A stretch of DNA of 14,947 nucleotides from JAFGFG01 sp964442905 (lineage in GTDB: Archaea > Aenigmatarchaeota > Aenigmatarchaeia > QMZP01 > JAFGSV01), in contig CAYUBD010000024.1 in NCBI GenBank assembly GCA_964442905.1, positions 1-14,947 of the forward strand, in the 5' to 3' direction. This document shows, in pieces, positions 6,505 through 12,069 of this stretch. Under the pieces are notes generated by a model that saw only the letters and a program-made list of their open reading frames with translations, was not told where the DNA came from and ran no database searches. How positions within the stretch are numbered: position 1 is the stretch's first letter; each line of letters begins with the position of its first letter. The translations under genes and the position numbers were made by a program.

Positions 6505-7077
6505 ATGGGATATACTGTAGGTACGGATCCGTTGGGTCAAAATGAGCCAATGCCCCCTGAGTTGAGAAAAACGATAGAAATAATAATAAGCAGTAATGAA
6601 AAGTTCATGAAAGGAAGTGAGGTTGGATGGGGACTTGGAAAAGAGGGTAAAGAAAATTATCGTAGATGTGTAGAGGAAAATCAAAAAATTCTTCAAGACA
6701 GTATAGCACAAGCCAAATACGACTATTATTGGGGGTTTGGAGATTTCTCTCATGATACTGGAAACACTGGCAGTAATTCATTGACCATGGATTATGACAG
6801 AAATAAAGATTATAGCAGCGACGCACCTCCACTTAGATATGGAATAAAGCCTCACAAAAGAACGTTATTTGATAGAATTCTGTCTGGTGTAGTTTATGGA
6901 ACAGGCGGTGCAGTTCTGGGTGCTGGTGTTGGATTTGTAGGAGGCGCAGTCCTGGGAGGAATATTCGACGCAATAACAATGGATATTGGACCGGGAGTTT
7001 CTCGTGGTGCTGTTGGTGGATCTATTATTGGTGCTGGTATAGGTGCATATAAAGGATTTATAAATGCATATCGTTAG
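6505..7077 (+). CDS. hypothetical glycine-zipper membrane-active protein, 190 aa
   Basis: The N-terminal ~120 residues are soluble and charged, with a Glu/Lys-rich helical stretch (about 19-72), then a Tyr/Asp/Asn-rich linker. The C-terminus has two Gly/Ala-rich hydrophobic stretches, about 126-154 ('GGAVLGAGVGFVGGAVLGG') and 164-184 ('RGAVGGSIIGAGIGAYKG'), a glycine-zipper helical hairpin like those in membrane-inserting or pore-forming proteins. There is no signal peptide and only one Cys (Cys55). An in-frame TAA directly precedes the ATG at 6505, so this is the earliest start. Two lines of the N-terminal half counted by hand are 35-38% GC, against about 50% in a line of the ATPase gene, and codon use is more A/T-ending, hinting at transfer. 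I recognise no family; toxin, effector or envelope protein are all possible. Confidence 0.65.
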   Translation: MGYTVGTDPLGQNEPMPPELRKTIEIIISSNEKFMKGSEVGWGLGKEGKENYRRCVEENQKILQDSIAQAKYDYYWGFGDFSHDTGNTGSNSLTMDYDRNKDYSSDAPPLRYGIKPHKRTLFDRILSGVVYGTGGAVLGAGVGFVGGAVLGGIFDAITMDIGPGVSRGAVGGSIIGAGIGAYKGFINAYR

Positions 7078-7101
7078 AAAATCGATATCGAGAGATTCTA
7101 G

Positions 7102-7114
7102 AAGCCTCGGGAGG
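7102..7114 (+). repeat. copy of the tRNA-Thr 3' end (putative attachment-site half)
   Basis: The 13 bases AAGCCTCGGGAGG match 7415-7427, which is the 3' end of the tRNA-Thr gene (minus strand) plus two flanking bases, in the same orientation. Part of it (GCCTCGGGAGGC) is also an inverted repeat that could form a short hairpin behind the 190-aa gene. Confidence 0.5.
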
Positions 7115-7138
7115 CCGCATTAATTTATAAAACCCCTT

Positions 7139-7357
7139 TTACGCTCCAAGGAATATCAGCAATTCAAAGACAAGAAAAGCCGGCCATACGAGTGCTTTAA
7201 AGAAGCCTACAAAACCTTCCCAGAAGGTTGCAGATATACTCCAATAGTATATCAAAGCGCCAATGAAGCCAAGGAAATAGAAAGCCCCTCCACATTCACT
7301 TTGATGCACATGCTTTTTCTTATCTGTACAGCACTTGTATATTTTTTCAAAACACAT
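7139..7357 (-). CDS. small two-helix membrane protein, 72 aa
   Basis: A 72-aa protein with a short Cys/Lys-rich head (Cys2, Cys9, Cys10, Cys22 and a KKKHVH patch), then two membrane helices at about 25-43 and 46-70. The 'FLGFIGALIYYW', 'ATFWEG' and 'FFKALVWPAFLVFELL' segments match a widespread uncharacterised family of small prokaryotic membrane proteins that I recognise by pattern only. A run of six G (7363-7368, minus strand) lies five bases before the ATG and should act as a Shine-Dalgarno site, unlike the leaderless genes around it. The gene lies between the two 13-bp copies of the tRNA-Thr 3' end. Its function is unknown. Confidence 0.75.
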   Translation of the reverse strand: MCFEKIYKCCTDKKKHVHQSECGGAFYFLGFIGALIYYWSISATFWEGFVGFFKALVWPAFLVFELLIFLGA

Positions 7358-7414
7358 AATTTCCCCCCATTTTCTATTTACAAATATAATTACATGACTC
7401 CACTTAAGAACCCA

Positions 7415-7427
7415 AAGCCTCGGGAGG
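7415..7427 (+). repeat. tRNA-Thr 3' end copy of the 13-bp direct repeat
   Basis: AAGCCTCGGGAGG covers the acceptor-stem 3' strand and part of the T-stem of the tRNA on the minus strand, plus the discriminator and one flanking base. It repeats exactly at 7102-7114. Confidence 0.5.
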
Positions 7428-7487
7428 GAGTTGAACCCCCAACCTGCGGTTTACAAAACCGCCGCTCTACCATTGAGCCACCGAGGC
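7416..7487 (-). tRNA. trnT: tRNA-Thr (anticodon UGU)
   Basis: The minus strand folds into a complete cloverleaf of 72 bases. The acceptor stem is GCCTCGG/CCGAGGC, the D-arm is GCTC/GAGC, the anticodon stem GCGGT/ACCGC encloses TTTGTAA (anticodon TGT, reading ACA), and the variable loop is five bases. The T-stem GGGGG/CCCTC (one G-U pair) closes the loop TTCAACT. The discriminator is U. The CCA end is not encoded and no intron is present. It lies 16 bases downstream of the nucleotide kinase gene on the same strand. Confidence 0.95.
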
Positions 7488-7503
7488 CTGTTACAGAATA
7501 ATA

Positions 7504-8055
7504 TCACGACTTTTCTTTTAAAAGCTTAACAATCCTGTCGACTTCCTCAAAAAGATGTTCATGGGTGCTGTTGTTGTCAACAGTGTAATCAGCCATTTCC
7601 ATGGTTTTGAGTATTGCGACTTCAGTGGGTTTTTTCTCCCTTTCCATATACTCTTCGAAGCTCATCCCGCCCTCGCCCTTGGTGCCGCGCTTCCTGCAGC
7701 GTTCATAGCGCGTGTTGTCATCGGCGACTACTGATACAAGAAGGAAATGATCACCGAAGCGCTTCTTGAACACTTCCACTTCCTCGACGAAGCGGACTCC
7801 GGAAATCGTGTAATCTTCATTGTCCTTTATGGTGCCGCAGAGCTTCTCCGCCCATATGCCGTTGTGAGCCTTCCTGCGACCATCCATAGCCAGGTCTATG
7901 AGGTTATCACGCGTGACAGGCTTTCCCTGCTTTTCAAGAATCGGTGCAAGCACGTCCCTCGTGAAGTCCAGCATAATGAAGCCCATCTTCTCGACGAGAT
8001 AATTGGCAATCGTGTCCTTCCCCGTCCCGCGCTTTCCGGTGAGTCCGATTATCAT
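7504..8055 (-). CDS. P-loop nucleotide kinase, UPF0200 / dephospho-CoA kinase-like
   Basis: The 183-aa protein has an N-terminal Walker A loop, GKRGTGKDT (residues 7-15), directly after the first beta strand. This is the layout of small nucleoside/nucleotide kinases including dephospho-CoA kinase and archaeal UPF0200. Later features fit: a short 'MLDFTRDVL' segment after strand 2, 'NGIWAEKL', the 'YTISGVRFVEEVEVFKKRFGD' strand-helix region, and the 'DDNTRYERCRKRG' lid with clustered Arg. The phosphate acceptor is not evident; dephospho-CoA, a dNMP or another small molecule are possible. The ATG at 8055 follows a TTTAAC-like A/T box about 30 bases upstream. It is divergent from the CBS gene, and tRNA-Thr lies just downstream. 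Confidence 0.75.
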   Translation of the reverse strand: MIIGLTGKRGTGKDTIANYLVEKMGFIMLDFTRDVLAPILEKQGKPVTRDNLIDLAMDGRRKAHNGIWAEKLCGTIKDNEDYTISGVRFVEEVEVFKKRFGDHFLLVSVVADDNTRYERCRKRGTKGEGGMSFEEYMEREKKPTEVAILKTMEMADYTVDNNSTHEHLFEEVDRIVKLLKEKS

Positions 8056-8102
8056 AACTAGTAATCTTGTTCTGTTGTTAAATTTGTGATGTTTTTGATA
8101 GA

Positions 8103-8113
8103 GATTTATATGG
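8103..8113 (+). promoter_or_regulatory. TATA-like box for the CBS-ATPase operon
   Basis: GATTTATATGG is centred about 34 bases before the ATG at 8142, which predicts a short leader of about eight bases. A second A/T-rich stretch at 8124-8133 is too close to the ATG to be the main box. Confidence 0.4.
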
Positions 8114-8141
8114 GTAATTAAACAATAATTAACTGTTAGGC

Positions 8142-8819
8142 ATGAAAGTAAAGGACATAATGATCAGTGACGTAGTGACGATAAGCCCTGACGACACGTT
8201 TTACGATATAGTCGAACTCTTCTCCGAGAAAAAGATAAGCGGCGCGCCTGTAGTTGAAGGAGGAAAGGCTATCGGTATGGTAAGCGAATCCGATATCATG
8301 GAATTTGTTTCTGAAAGGCATCTCGTTACCCTGATTGAAAAAGAAGATAAAGCAATGAAAGACAAGGCTTCGATGAAGGCCAGTCAGTTCATGAACAAGA
8401 GCGTGATATCTGTAAGCTCCAATGATGACCTGTCCAAAGTGATAAAACTGCTCGATGAGAAAGATATTAACAGGATCCCGGTGGTAGACAAGAAAAAACT
8501 TGTCGGCATAATAACAAGGGCGGATGTCGTCAGTATAGTCTCGGAATACCTCTCGGATCATCCTGCCATGAGAAAGATGGAGTTTGAAACCGACGAAAAG
8601 GTACTTCAGACCAACATAGACCGTCTGCTCTCACTCGTGAAAATGAAAAGTTCCGTGCGGCTGAAAGATGCCGCAAAGGAATTTAGTGTAGATGTCGGAA
8701 GGGTTGAAAAATGGGGGAGAATACTGGAAGAGTACAAGCTTGTGACGATGCATTATCCACCCATAGGCGACCCAAAGATATTAATGTTAAAGGACAAGAA
8801 ACATGGCAAAAAAAAGTAA
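8142..8819 (+). CDS. CBS-domain pair fused to a C-terminal winged-helix domain
   Basis: The 225-aa protein has two CBS motifs: about residues 1-60 ('DIMISDVVTISPDDTFYDIV' to 'GMVSESDIMEFV') and 78-138 ('QFMNKSVISVSSNDDLSKVI' to 'GIITRADVVSIV'). Together they form a Bateman module, which in other families binds adenine nucleotides or S-adenosylmethionine. The remaining residues, about 152-217, look like a winged helix: 'TNIDRLLSLVKMK', then KDAAKEFSVDVGRVEKWGRI as helix-turn-helix, and a wing with YPPIGDPKILML. It ends in a Lys-rich tail. Because its stop overlaps the ATPase start by 17 bases, the two are co-translated and probably work together. It may be a regulator, or an adaptor that gates the ATPase by energy charge; the second idea is inference. 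Confidence 0.85.
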   Translation: MKVKDIMISDVVTISPDDTFYDIVELFSEKKISGAPVVEGGKAIGMVSESDIMEFVSERHLVTLIEKEDKAMKDKASMKASQFMNKSVISVSSNDDLSKVIKLLDEKDINRIPVVDKKKLVGIITRADVVSIVSEYLSDHPAMRKMEFETDEKVLQTNIDRLLSLVKMKSSVRLKDAAKEFSVDVGRVEKWGRILEEYKLVTMHYPPIGDPKILMLKDKKHGKKK

Positions 8820-10368
8820 GACCACTGGGAATAAAAAACCCGGAGAATCAGGGAAATCATCAGTCGCAAATGCCAGAGAAAAGAAGGTAATACAACAGTA
8901 CGATTTCGAGTATGACGGAGTCCCGGCGCTTGTGACGATATCATGGGAGCCGAATGAGTATGTCCCTATTTACAAGATAGAGGTTCCGGAAATAGAACCG
9001 GCAACCAACGCTGTTCTGGACAACATCAGGGAAACGATGATAGAAGAAACTGTCATACCTTTTGGTGAGGTACTCGGTCCTGATGAAATGAAGACCCTCA
9101 GGGAGAAGTTCTTCTCGAAGGCATTTGGAATGGTAAGGGATGAGATGCCGCACCTTTCCATAAAGAAGCAGAGAACGCTCGCAGGCATACTGATGCACAA
9201 CTCGCTTGGCCTGGGAATAATCGAGATGCTTCTTCAGGATCCAAACCTGGAGGAGATTGTAATAAACTCGTCCAAGGACTCAATATGGACATACCACATG
9301 AAGATGGGCTGGCTGAAGACGAACATATACCTGCCCTCTGAGACCACGACCTACAACTATGCAGCGCTTATCGGAAGGAGGGTCGGGACTCAGATAACCA
9401 ACCTTGCGCCTTTGATGGATGCTTACATGACAACAGGTGACAGGGCCAATGCCACGCTGTTCCCGATATCATCGAAAGGAAACACACTGACTGTGAGGAA
9501 GTTCGCGAGGAGGCCGTGGGCGATTACAGATTTCATAAAGGAGGGAACACTGACATCAGATGTTGCGGCGTTCCTTTGGCTGGCCATACAATACGAGCTT
9601 AACATAGTTGTTGCCGGTGGCACGGCAAGCGGGAAGACCAGCCTTCTCAACGTGCTTACGACATTCATCCCTCCGAACCACAGGGTCATATCAATAGAGG
9701 AGACGAGGGAGCTTCAGCTGCCGAAGTTCATGCACTGGGTTCCGCTGACAACCAGACCACCCAATCCTGAGGGCAAAGGTGAAATCAGCATGCTTGACCT
9801 TATGGTCAATTCGCTGAGAATGAGGCCGGACAGGGTTCTTGTGGGTGAAATAAGGCGTAGCAGGGAGGCAGAGGTTCTCTTCGAGGCAATCCACACTGGT
9901 CACTCCGTTTATTCAACGCTCCACGCGAACACATCAGAGGAAACGTTCAGGCGGCTTGTCAATCCACCGATAAACATTCCGCAGACAATGCTTGCGTCCC
10001 TGCAGCTGATTGCTGTCATGCACAGGGACAGGAGAAGGAACGTCAGAAGGCTGCTGGAAGTAAGCGAGCTTATATCGTCAGGTGGAATGGAAGAGATGAG
10101 GATAGAGCTTAATACTGTATTCAAGTGGATTCCTTCAAAAGACCAGATAATGCAGTGGGGAAAATCCCACAGGGTGCTTAATGATATCAAGCTTTTCACA
10201 GGCATGGATGACGAGGAACTGGGAAAAAACCTGAAAGAGAAGAAAAAGATACTTGAGTGGATGACCAAGAAAGGCATAAACGATATACACGAAGTCGGTA
10301 GAATCGTTTCGGAGTATTATGCCGATCCGAAGTCCATCATTGACAGGGCTGAAGAAGAATCAGAATAA
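8803..10368 (+). CDS. type II/IV secretion (archaellum/pilus-type) ATPase, GspE/FlaI/VirB11 family
   Basis: This 521-aa cytoplasmic hexameric ATPase would power assembly of a type IV pilus-like filament or a secretion system. After a basic, disordered-looking start (1-30), the N-terminal domain runs to about residue 235. The ATPase core shows Walker A GGTASGKTS (272-280), the Asp box 'ISIEETRELQL' (about 297-306), Walker B 'RPDRVLVGEIR' (about 341-351) and the His box 'HTGHSVYSTLHAN' (about 364-376). The length fits archaeal FlaI/PilT-like proteins and the active-site residues look intact. The ATG at 8803 overlaps the CBS gene by 17 bases. Eleven bases after its stop a small membrane protein follows. 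No polytopic FlaJ/GspF, pilin or prepilin peptidase gene is seen nearby, so the machine it drives must be encoded elsewhere or is unusual. Confidence 0.93.
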   Translation: MAKKSKTTGNKKPGESGKSSVANAREKKVIQQYDFEYDGVPALVTISWEPNEYVPIYKIEVPEIEPATNAVLDNIRETMIEETVIPFGEVLGPDEMKTLREKFFSKAFGMVRDEMPHLSIKKQRTLAGILMHNSLGLGIIEMLLQDPNLEEIVINSSKDSIWTYHMKMGWLKTNIYLPSETTTYNYAALIGRRVGTQITNLAPLMDAYMTTGDRANATLFPISSKGNTLTVRKFARRPWAITDFIKEGTLTSDVAAFLWLAIQYELNIVVAGGTASGKTSLLNVLTTFIPPNHRVISIEETRELQLPKFMHWVPLTTRPPNPEGKGEISMLDLMVNSLRMRPDRVLVGEIRRSREAEVLFEAIHTGHSVYSTLHANTSEETFRRLVNPPINIPQTMLASLQLIAVMHRDRRRNVRRLLEVSELISSGGMEEMRIELNTVFKWIPSKDQIMQWGKSHRVLNDIKLFTGMDDEELGKNLKEKKKILEWMTKKGINDIHEVGRIVSEYYADPKSIIDRAEEESE

Positions 10369-10378
10369 GTGTGGTATA

Positions 10379-10726
10379 ATGGCTAATCCGAAGGTTACAG
10401 AATATATAAAAAAGAATCTGAATAACGGGATTGGAATCGAAGATATAAAGAGTTCTCTCAGGCAGAGCGGGTGGCCGGAAGAAGACATAAAGAATGGTGT
10501 GGAAGAGGTGCAGGGGGTTACCCCAACGCCTGGGCCGGATCCTCAGCAGACAAAAAAGCCTGAGGAAAAAAAGAAAGGCCACAAGAAGCTTATAGTCGCA
10601 CTCATCATCTTCGTCATAATATTAATATTATTCATTTACGTTGCCGTAAGTATCGTCTCTGACTTCAAGGAGATGTTCCCAGGCGCGGGTGACATGATAC
10701 CCATAGCTATACCGGGCTTCAGCTGA
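10379..10726 (+). CDS. small membrane protein with N-terminal helical hairpin, 115 aa
   Basis: The ATG at 10379 is chosen over an in-frame ATG at 10319 because the earlier start would overlap the ATPase by 50 bases and add low-complexity sequence. Residues 4-45 form a two-helix motif ('TEYIKKNLNNGIGIEDIK' then 'LRQSGWPEEDIKNGVEEV') seen at the N-terminus of many small archaeal and bacterial membrane proteins. A Pro/Lys linker (about 48-70) and one strongly hydrophobic helix (about 71-93) follow, then a 22-residue tail ending in IPGFS. The Lys-rich linker puts the N-terminus inside. It follows the secretion ATPase by ten bases and probably serves the same system, perhaps as a membrane anchor for the ATPase; this is inference. 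Confidence 0.75.
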   Translation: MANPKVTEYIKKNLNNGIGIEDIKSSLRQSGWPEEDIKNGVEEVQGVTPTPGPDPQQTKKPEEKKKGHKKLIVALIIFVIILILFIYVAVSIVSDFKEMFPGAGDMIPIAIPGFS

Positions 10727-10754
10727 CGAAGGAAAAATAATCCTGATTTCCAGG

Positions 10755-11321
10755 CTATTTCTTAACAGGATACATTGGCAGAACTTCCTTTCCGTGAGCT
10801 TCATTGAGTACTTCAGCCATCGCCAGGTACACTGCGGAAAGTCCGCATATGATGCCTTCGTATCCGGCTATTGTCTTTATGATCTGGATGCCTGTGAAGT
10901 CTCCCAGAGAAAGCAGGAAGAACAGCAGCGCAAGGGATCCGAACACGAACTGAAGGGACCTGTTCGTCTTCAGTGTCCCGAAGAACATGAACAATGTGAA
11001 AATGCCCCACATGAACAGGTAATATCCCATGGCTACAGGACTCGCAGCCTGAGCCCACCCGAAAACAGGGAAAACCAGAAGGAAGACCAGTGACAACCAG
11101 AAAAGCCCGTATGATGTGAAAGCCGTGGTTCCGAATGTGTTGCCCTTTCTGAATTCAAGTATGCCGGCGATTACCTGGGCTATTCCCCCGTAGAAGATGC
11201 CAGTCGCAAGTATCATGGAGCCAAGCGCGAAAAAGCCTGCATTGTGAAGATTCAGAAGTACCGTGGTCATACCGAATCCCATCAGTCCCAGCGGAGCGGG
11301 ATTTGCAAGTTTATCAGTCAT
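10755..11321 (-). CDS. acetate/succinate transporter, AceTr (GPR1/FUN34/SatP) family
   Basis: The 188-aa protein has six membrane helices and the family signature NPAPLGL at residues 7-13, just before helix 1. Further matches are 'FFALGSMILATGIFYGGIAQVIAG' in two parts around helix 2, 'EFRKGNTFGTTAFTSYG' and a short 'KTNRSLQFVFGSLALLFFLLS' region. AceTr proteins carry acetate, and in some cases succinate, across the membrane as monocarboxylate/proton symporters or channels. The ATG at 11321 has a clear Shine-Dalgarno site (GGAGGT, 11331-11336) nine bases upstream and a TATA-like box about 50 bases upstream, so its message has a true leader. It stands alone on the minus strand, convergent with the ATPase operon. 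Confidence 0.9.
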   Translation of the reverse strand: MTDKLANPAPLGLMGFGMTTVLLNLHNAGFFALGSMILATGIFYGGIAQVIAGILEFRKGNTFGTTAFTSYGLFWLSLVFLLVFPVFGWAQAASPVAMGYYLFMWGIFTLFMFFGTLKTNRSLQFVFGSLALLFFLLSLGDFTGIQIIKTIAGYEGIICGLSAVYLAMAEVLNEAHGKEVLPMYPVKK

Positions 11322-11330
11322 TTCTCTTTA

Positions 11331-11336
11331 ACCTCC
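11331..11336 (-). promoter_or_regulatory. Shine-Dalgarno site of the acetate transporter
   Basis: GGAGGT lies nine bases before the ATG at 11321. It is one of the few strong Shine-Dalgarno sites in this window. Confidence 0.6.
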
Positions 11337-11365
11337 ATTCTAGATTAGAATAATTGTTAATGTTC

Positions 11366-11375
11366 TATTTAAATT
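11366..11375 (-). promoter_or_regulatory. TATA-like box of the acetate transporter
   Basis: ATTTAAAT lies about 50 bases before the ATG at 11321, giving a leader of about 23 bases that contains the Shine-Dalgarno site. The 8-bp palindrome CCACGTGG at 11390-11397, just upstream of the box, could be a regulator site. Confidence 0.4.
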
Positions 11376-11523
11376 TTAATACGGTCGTTCCACGTGGTAT
11401 CTCAATAAAAGACAGCGGTTACACGCAATTTCCCATAACTGCCGGGAATATATCAGAATTTTCGGGTTTTTGCCACAAAAATAGTGACGAAAAAACATGC
11501 ATTTTTCGGTATCGGACTTTACT

Positions 11524-11578
11524 TTCGTATAATATCGGGACATAGAAAAAACCCATGTAAATTCGTATTTTATCGGGA
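11524..11578. repeat. two 17-bp direct repeats TTCGTAT-N2-TATCGGGA
   Basis: Copies at 11524-11540 and 11562-11578 agree at 15 of 17 positions (only the central AA/TT differs) and start 38 bases apart. A shorter related TATCGGA lies at 11510-11516. The spacing would suit paired protein-binding sites, but no gene start is close. Confidence 0.45.
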
Positions 11579-11671
11579 AATTTGATCACATTCGCTAAGA
11601 GTGGTCTTATTATATATTTATACTAGTATGTGCATGATTATATGTTTATACTATTTTTTCAGTGAAACGAA

Positions 11672-11717
11672 AATCAAAACAAACAAACAGCACCGAGCCT
11701 GTGGGAGGGGTGCTGTT
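11672..11717 (-). terminator. hairpin plus T-rich tract behind the zinc-ribbon gene
   Basis: On the minus strand AACAGCACC (11717-11709) pairs perfectly with GGTGCTGTT (11694-11686) around a 14-base C-rich loop. The strand continues TTTGTTTGTTTTGATTTT-like, beginning inside the stem's 3' end. It lies 38 bases after the stop of the zinc-ribbon gene, where a terminator for the minus-strand cluster is expected. Exact 12-bp repeats lie on both sides of it. Confidence 0.5.
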
Positions 11718-11755
11718 ATGAAAATCCAGAAAACATGTACCAAAAAGTCATATGT

Positions 11756-12037
11756 TTATACCATTGCTTTCCTGGCAGCCCTTTTTGCCCGGTCTTTCTC
11801 TTTCTTTATCTCTTCCTTGAGCTTGGGTATCTTGATCTTGGTATTGCACTTAGAACATATAACCACGAACGGCCTCTCCCACGGCTGTTCTTCGTGTTCA
11901 GAAAAGCCGCACTCCGGGCAGACGTAGTCAACACTGGCTTTATCAGAATCTACAGGAACAAGGACCTTTATCTTGCCTTTTTCTTCCCCGCCTTTGTTCT
12001 TTACGGTTCTGTTGGTTACGTACTTGTATTGCCCCAT
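11756..12037 (-). CDS. zinc-ribbon protein with basic C-terminal helix, 93 aa
   Basis: The 93-aa soluble protein has a charged N-terminus, then two knuckles, CPEC (40-43) and CSKC (61-64), that form a classic four-Cys zinc ribbon, and a C-terminal Lys/Arg/Glu-rich helix (about 72-92, with KKEKDRAKRAARKA). The arrangement suggests a nucleic-acid- or ribosome-associated protein, but I cannot assign it. A GTTTAAAAAG box centred 26 bases before the ATG at 12037 gives it its own leaderless promoter, located at the 3' end of the prenyltransferase gene. The stop is followed by a likely terminator. Confidence 0.75.
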   Translation of the reverse strand: MGQYKYVTNRTVKNKGGEEKGKIKVLVPVDSDKASVDYVCPECGFSEHEEQPWERPFVVICSKCNTKIKIPKLKEEIKKEKDRAKRAARKAMV

Positions 12038-12057
12038 AACCTGAATTGTCGGCAGTG

Positions 12058-12067
12058 GTTTAAAAAG
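12058..12067 (-). promoter_or_regulatory. TATA-like box for the zinc-ribbon gene
   Basis: On the minus strand this is CTTTTTAAAC, the complement of GTTTAAAAAG, centred about 26 bases before the ATG at 12037, with no Shine-Dalgarno site between. Confidence 0.45.
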
Positions 12068-12069
12068 AT

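Larger units (their letters stand above)
11322..11755. other. 434-bp gene-free region
   Basis: No coding sequence is supported here. From left to right it holds the acetate transporter promoter (11331-11375), an 8-bp palindrome (11390-11397), a small A/T hairpin CGAAAAA/TTTTTCG (11488-11508), two copies of TTCGTAT-N2-TATCGGGA (11524-11540 and 11562-11578), an A/T-rich tract with TATATATTTATAC (11611-11623), two exact copies of ATATGTTTATAC (11640-11651 and 11750-11761), and a 9-bp hairpin (11686-11717). An unrecognised RNA gene cannot be excluded. Confidence 0.6.

Noticed and set aside
6428..7077. The 23-aa ORF and the 190-aa gene as one frameshifted gene
   Set aside because: An in-frame TAA directly precedes the 190-aa start and the two frames have unlike composition; a single indel would not give a convincing joined protein.
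10319..10378. Longer start for the 115-aa membrane protein
   Set aside because: It would overlap the ATPase by 50 bases and add 20 residues with no match to the helical-hairpin domain, which starts right after the ATG at 10379.
10727..10754. GGAAA/TTTCC inverted repeat as a terminator between the ATPase operon and the transporter gene
   Set aside because: The stem is only five bases of mostly A/T pairs with no T-run placed correctly for either strand.
11524..11578. Possible CRISPR array
   Set aside because: Only two imperfect 17-bp copies with a 21-bp gap, no regular third unit and no cas genes.
11601..11927. A plus-strand frame of 108 codons running into the zinc-ribbon gene
   Set aside because: Its hydrophobic part is the antisense of the zinc-ribbon gene's Lys/Glu-rich helix, and the ATG at 11718 inside it directly follows the terminator hairpin; no independent support.
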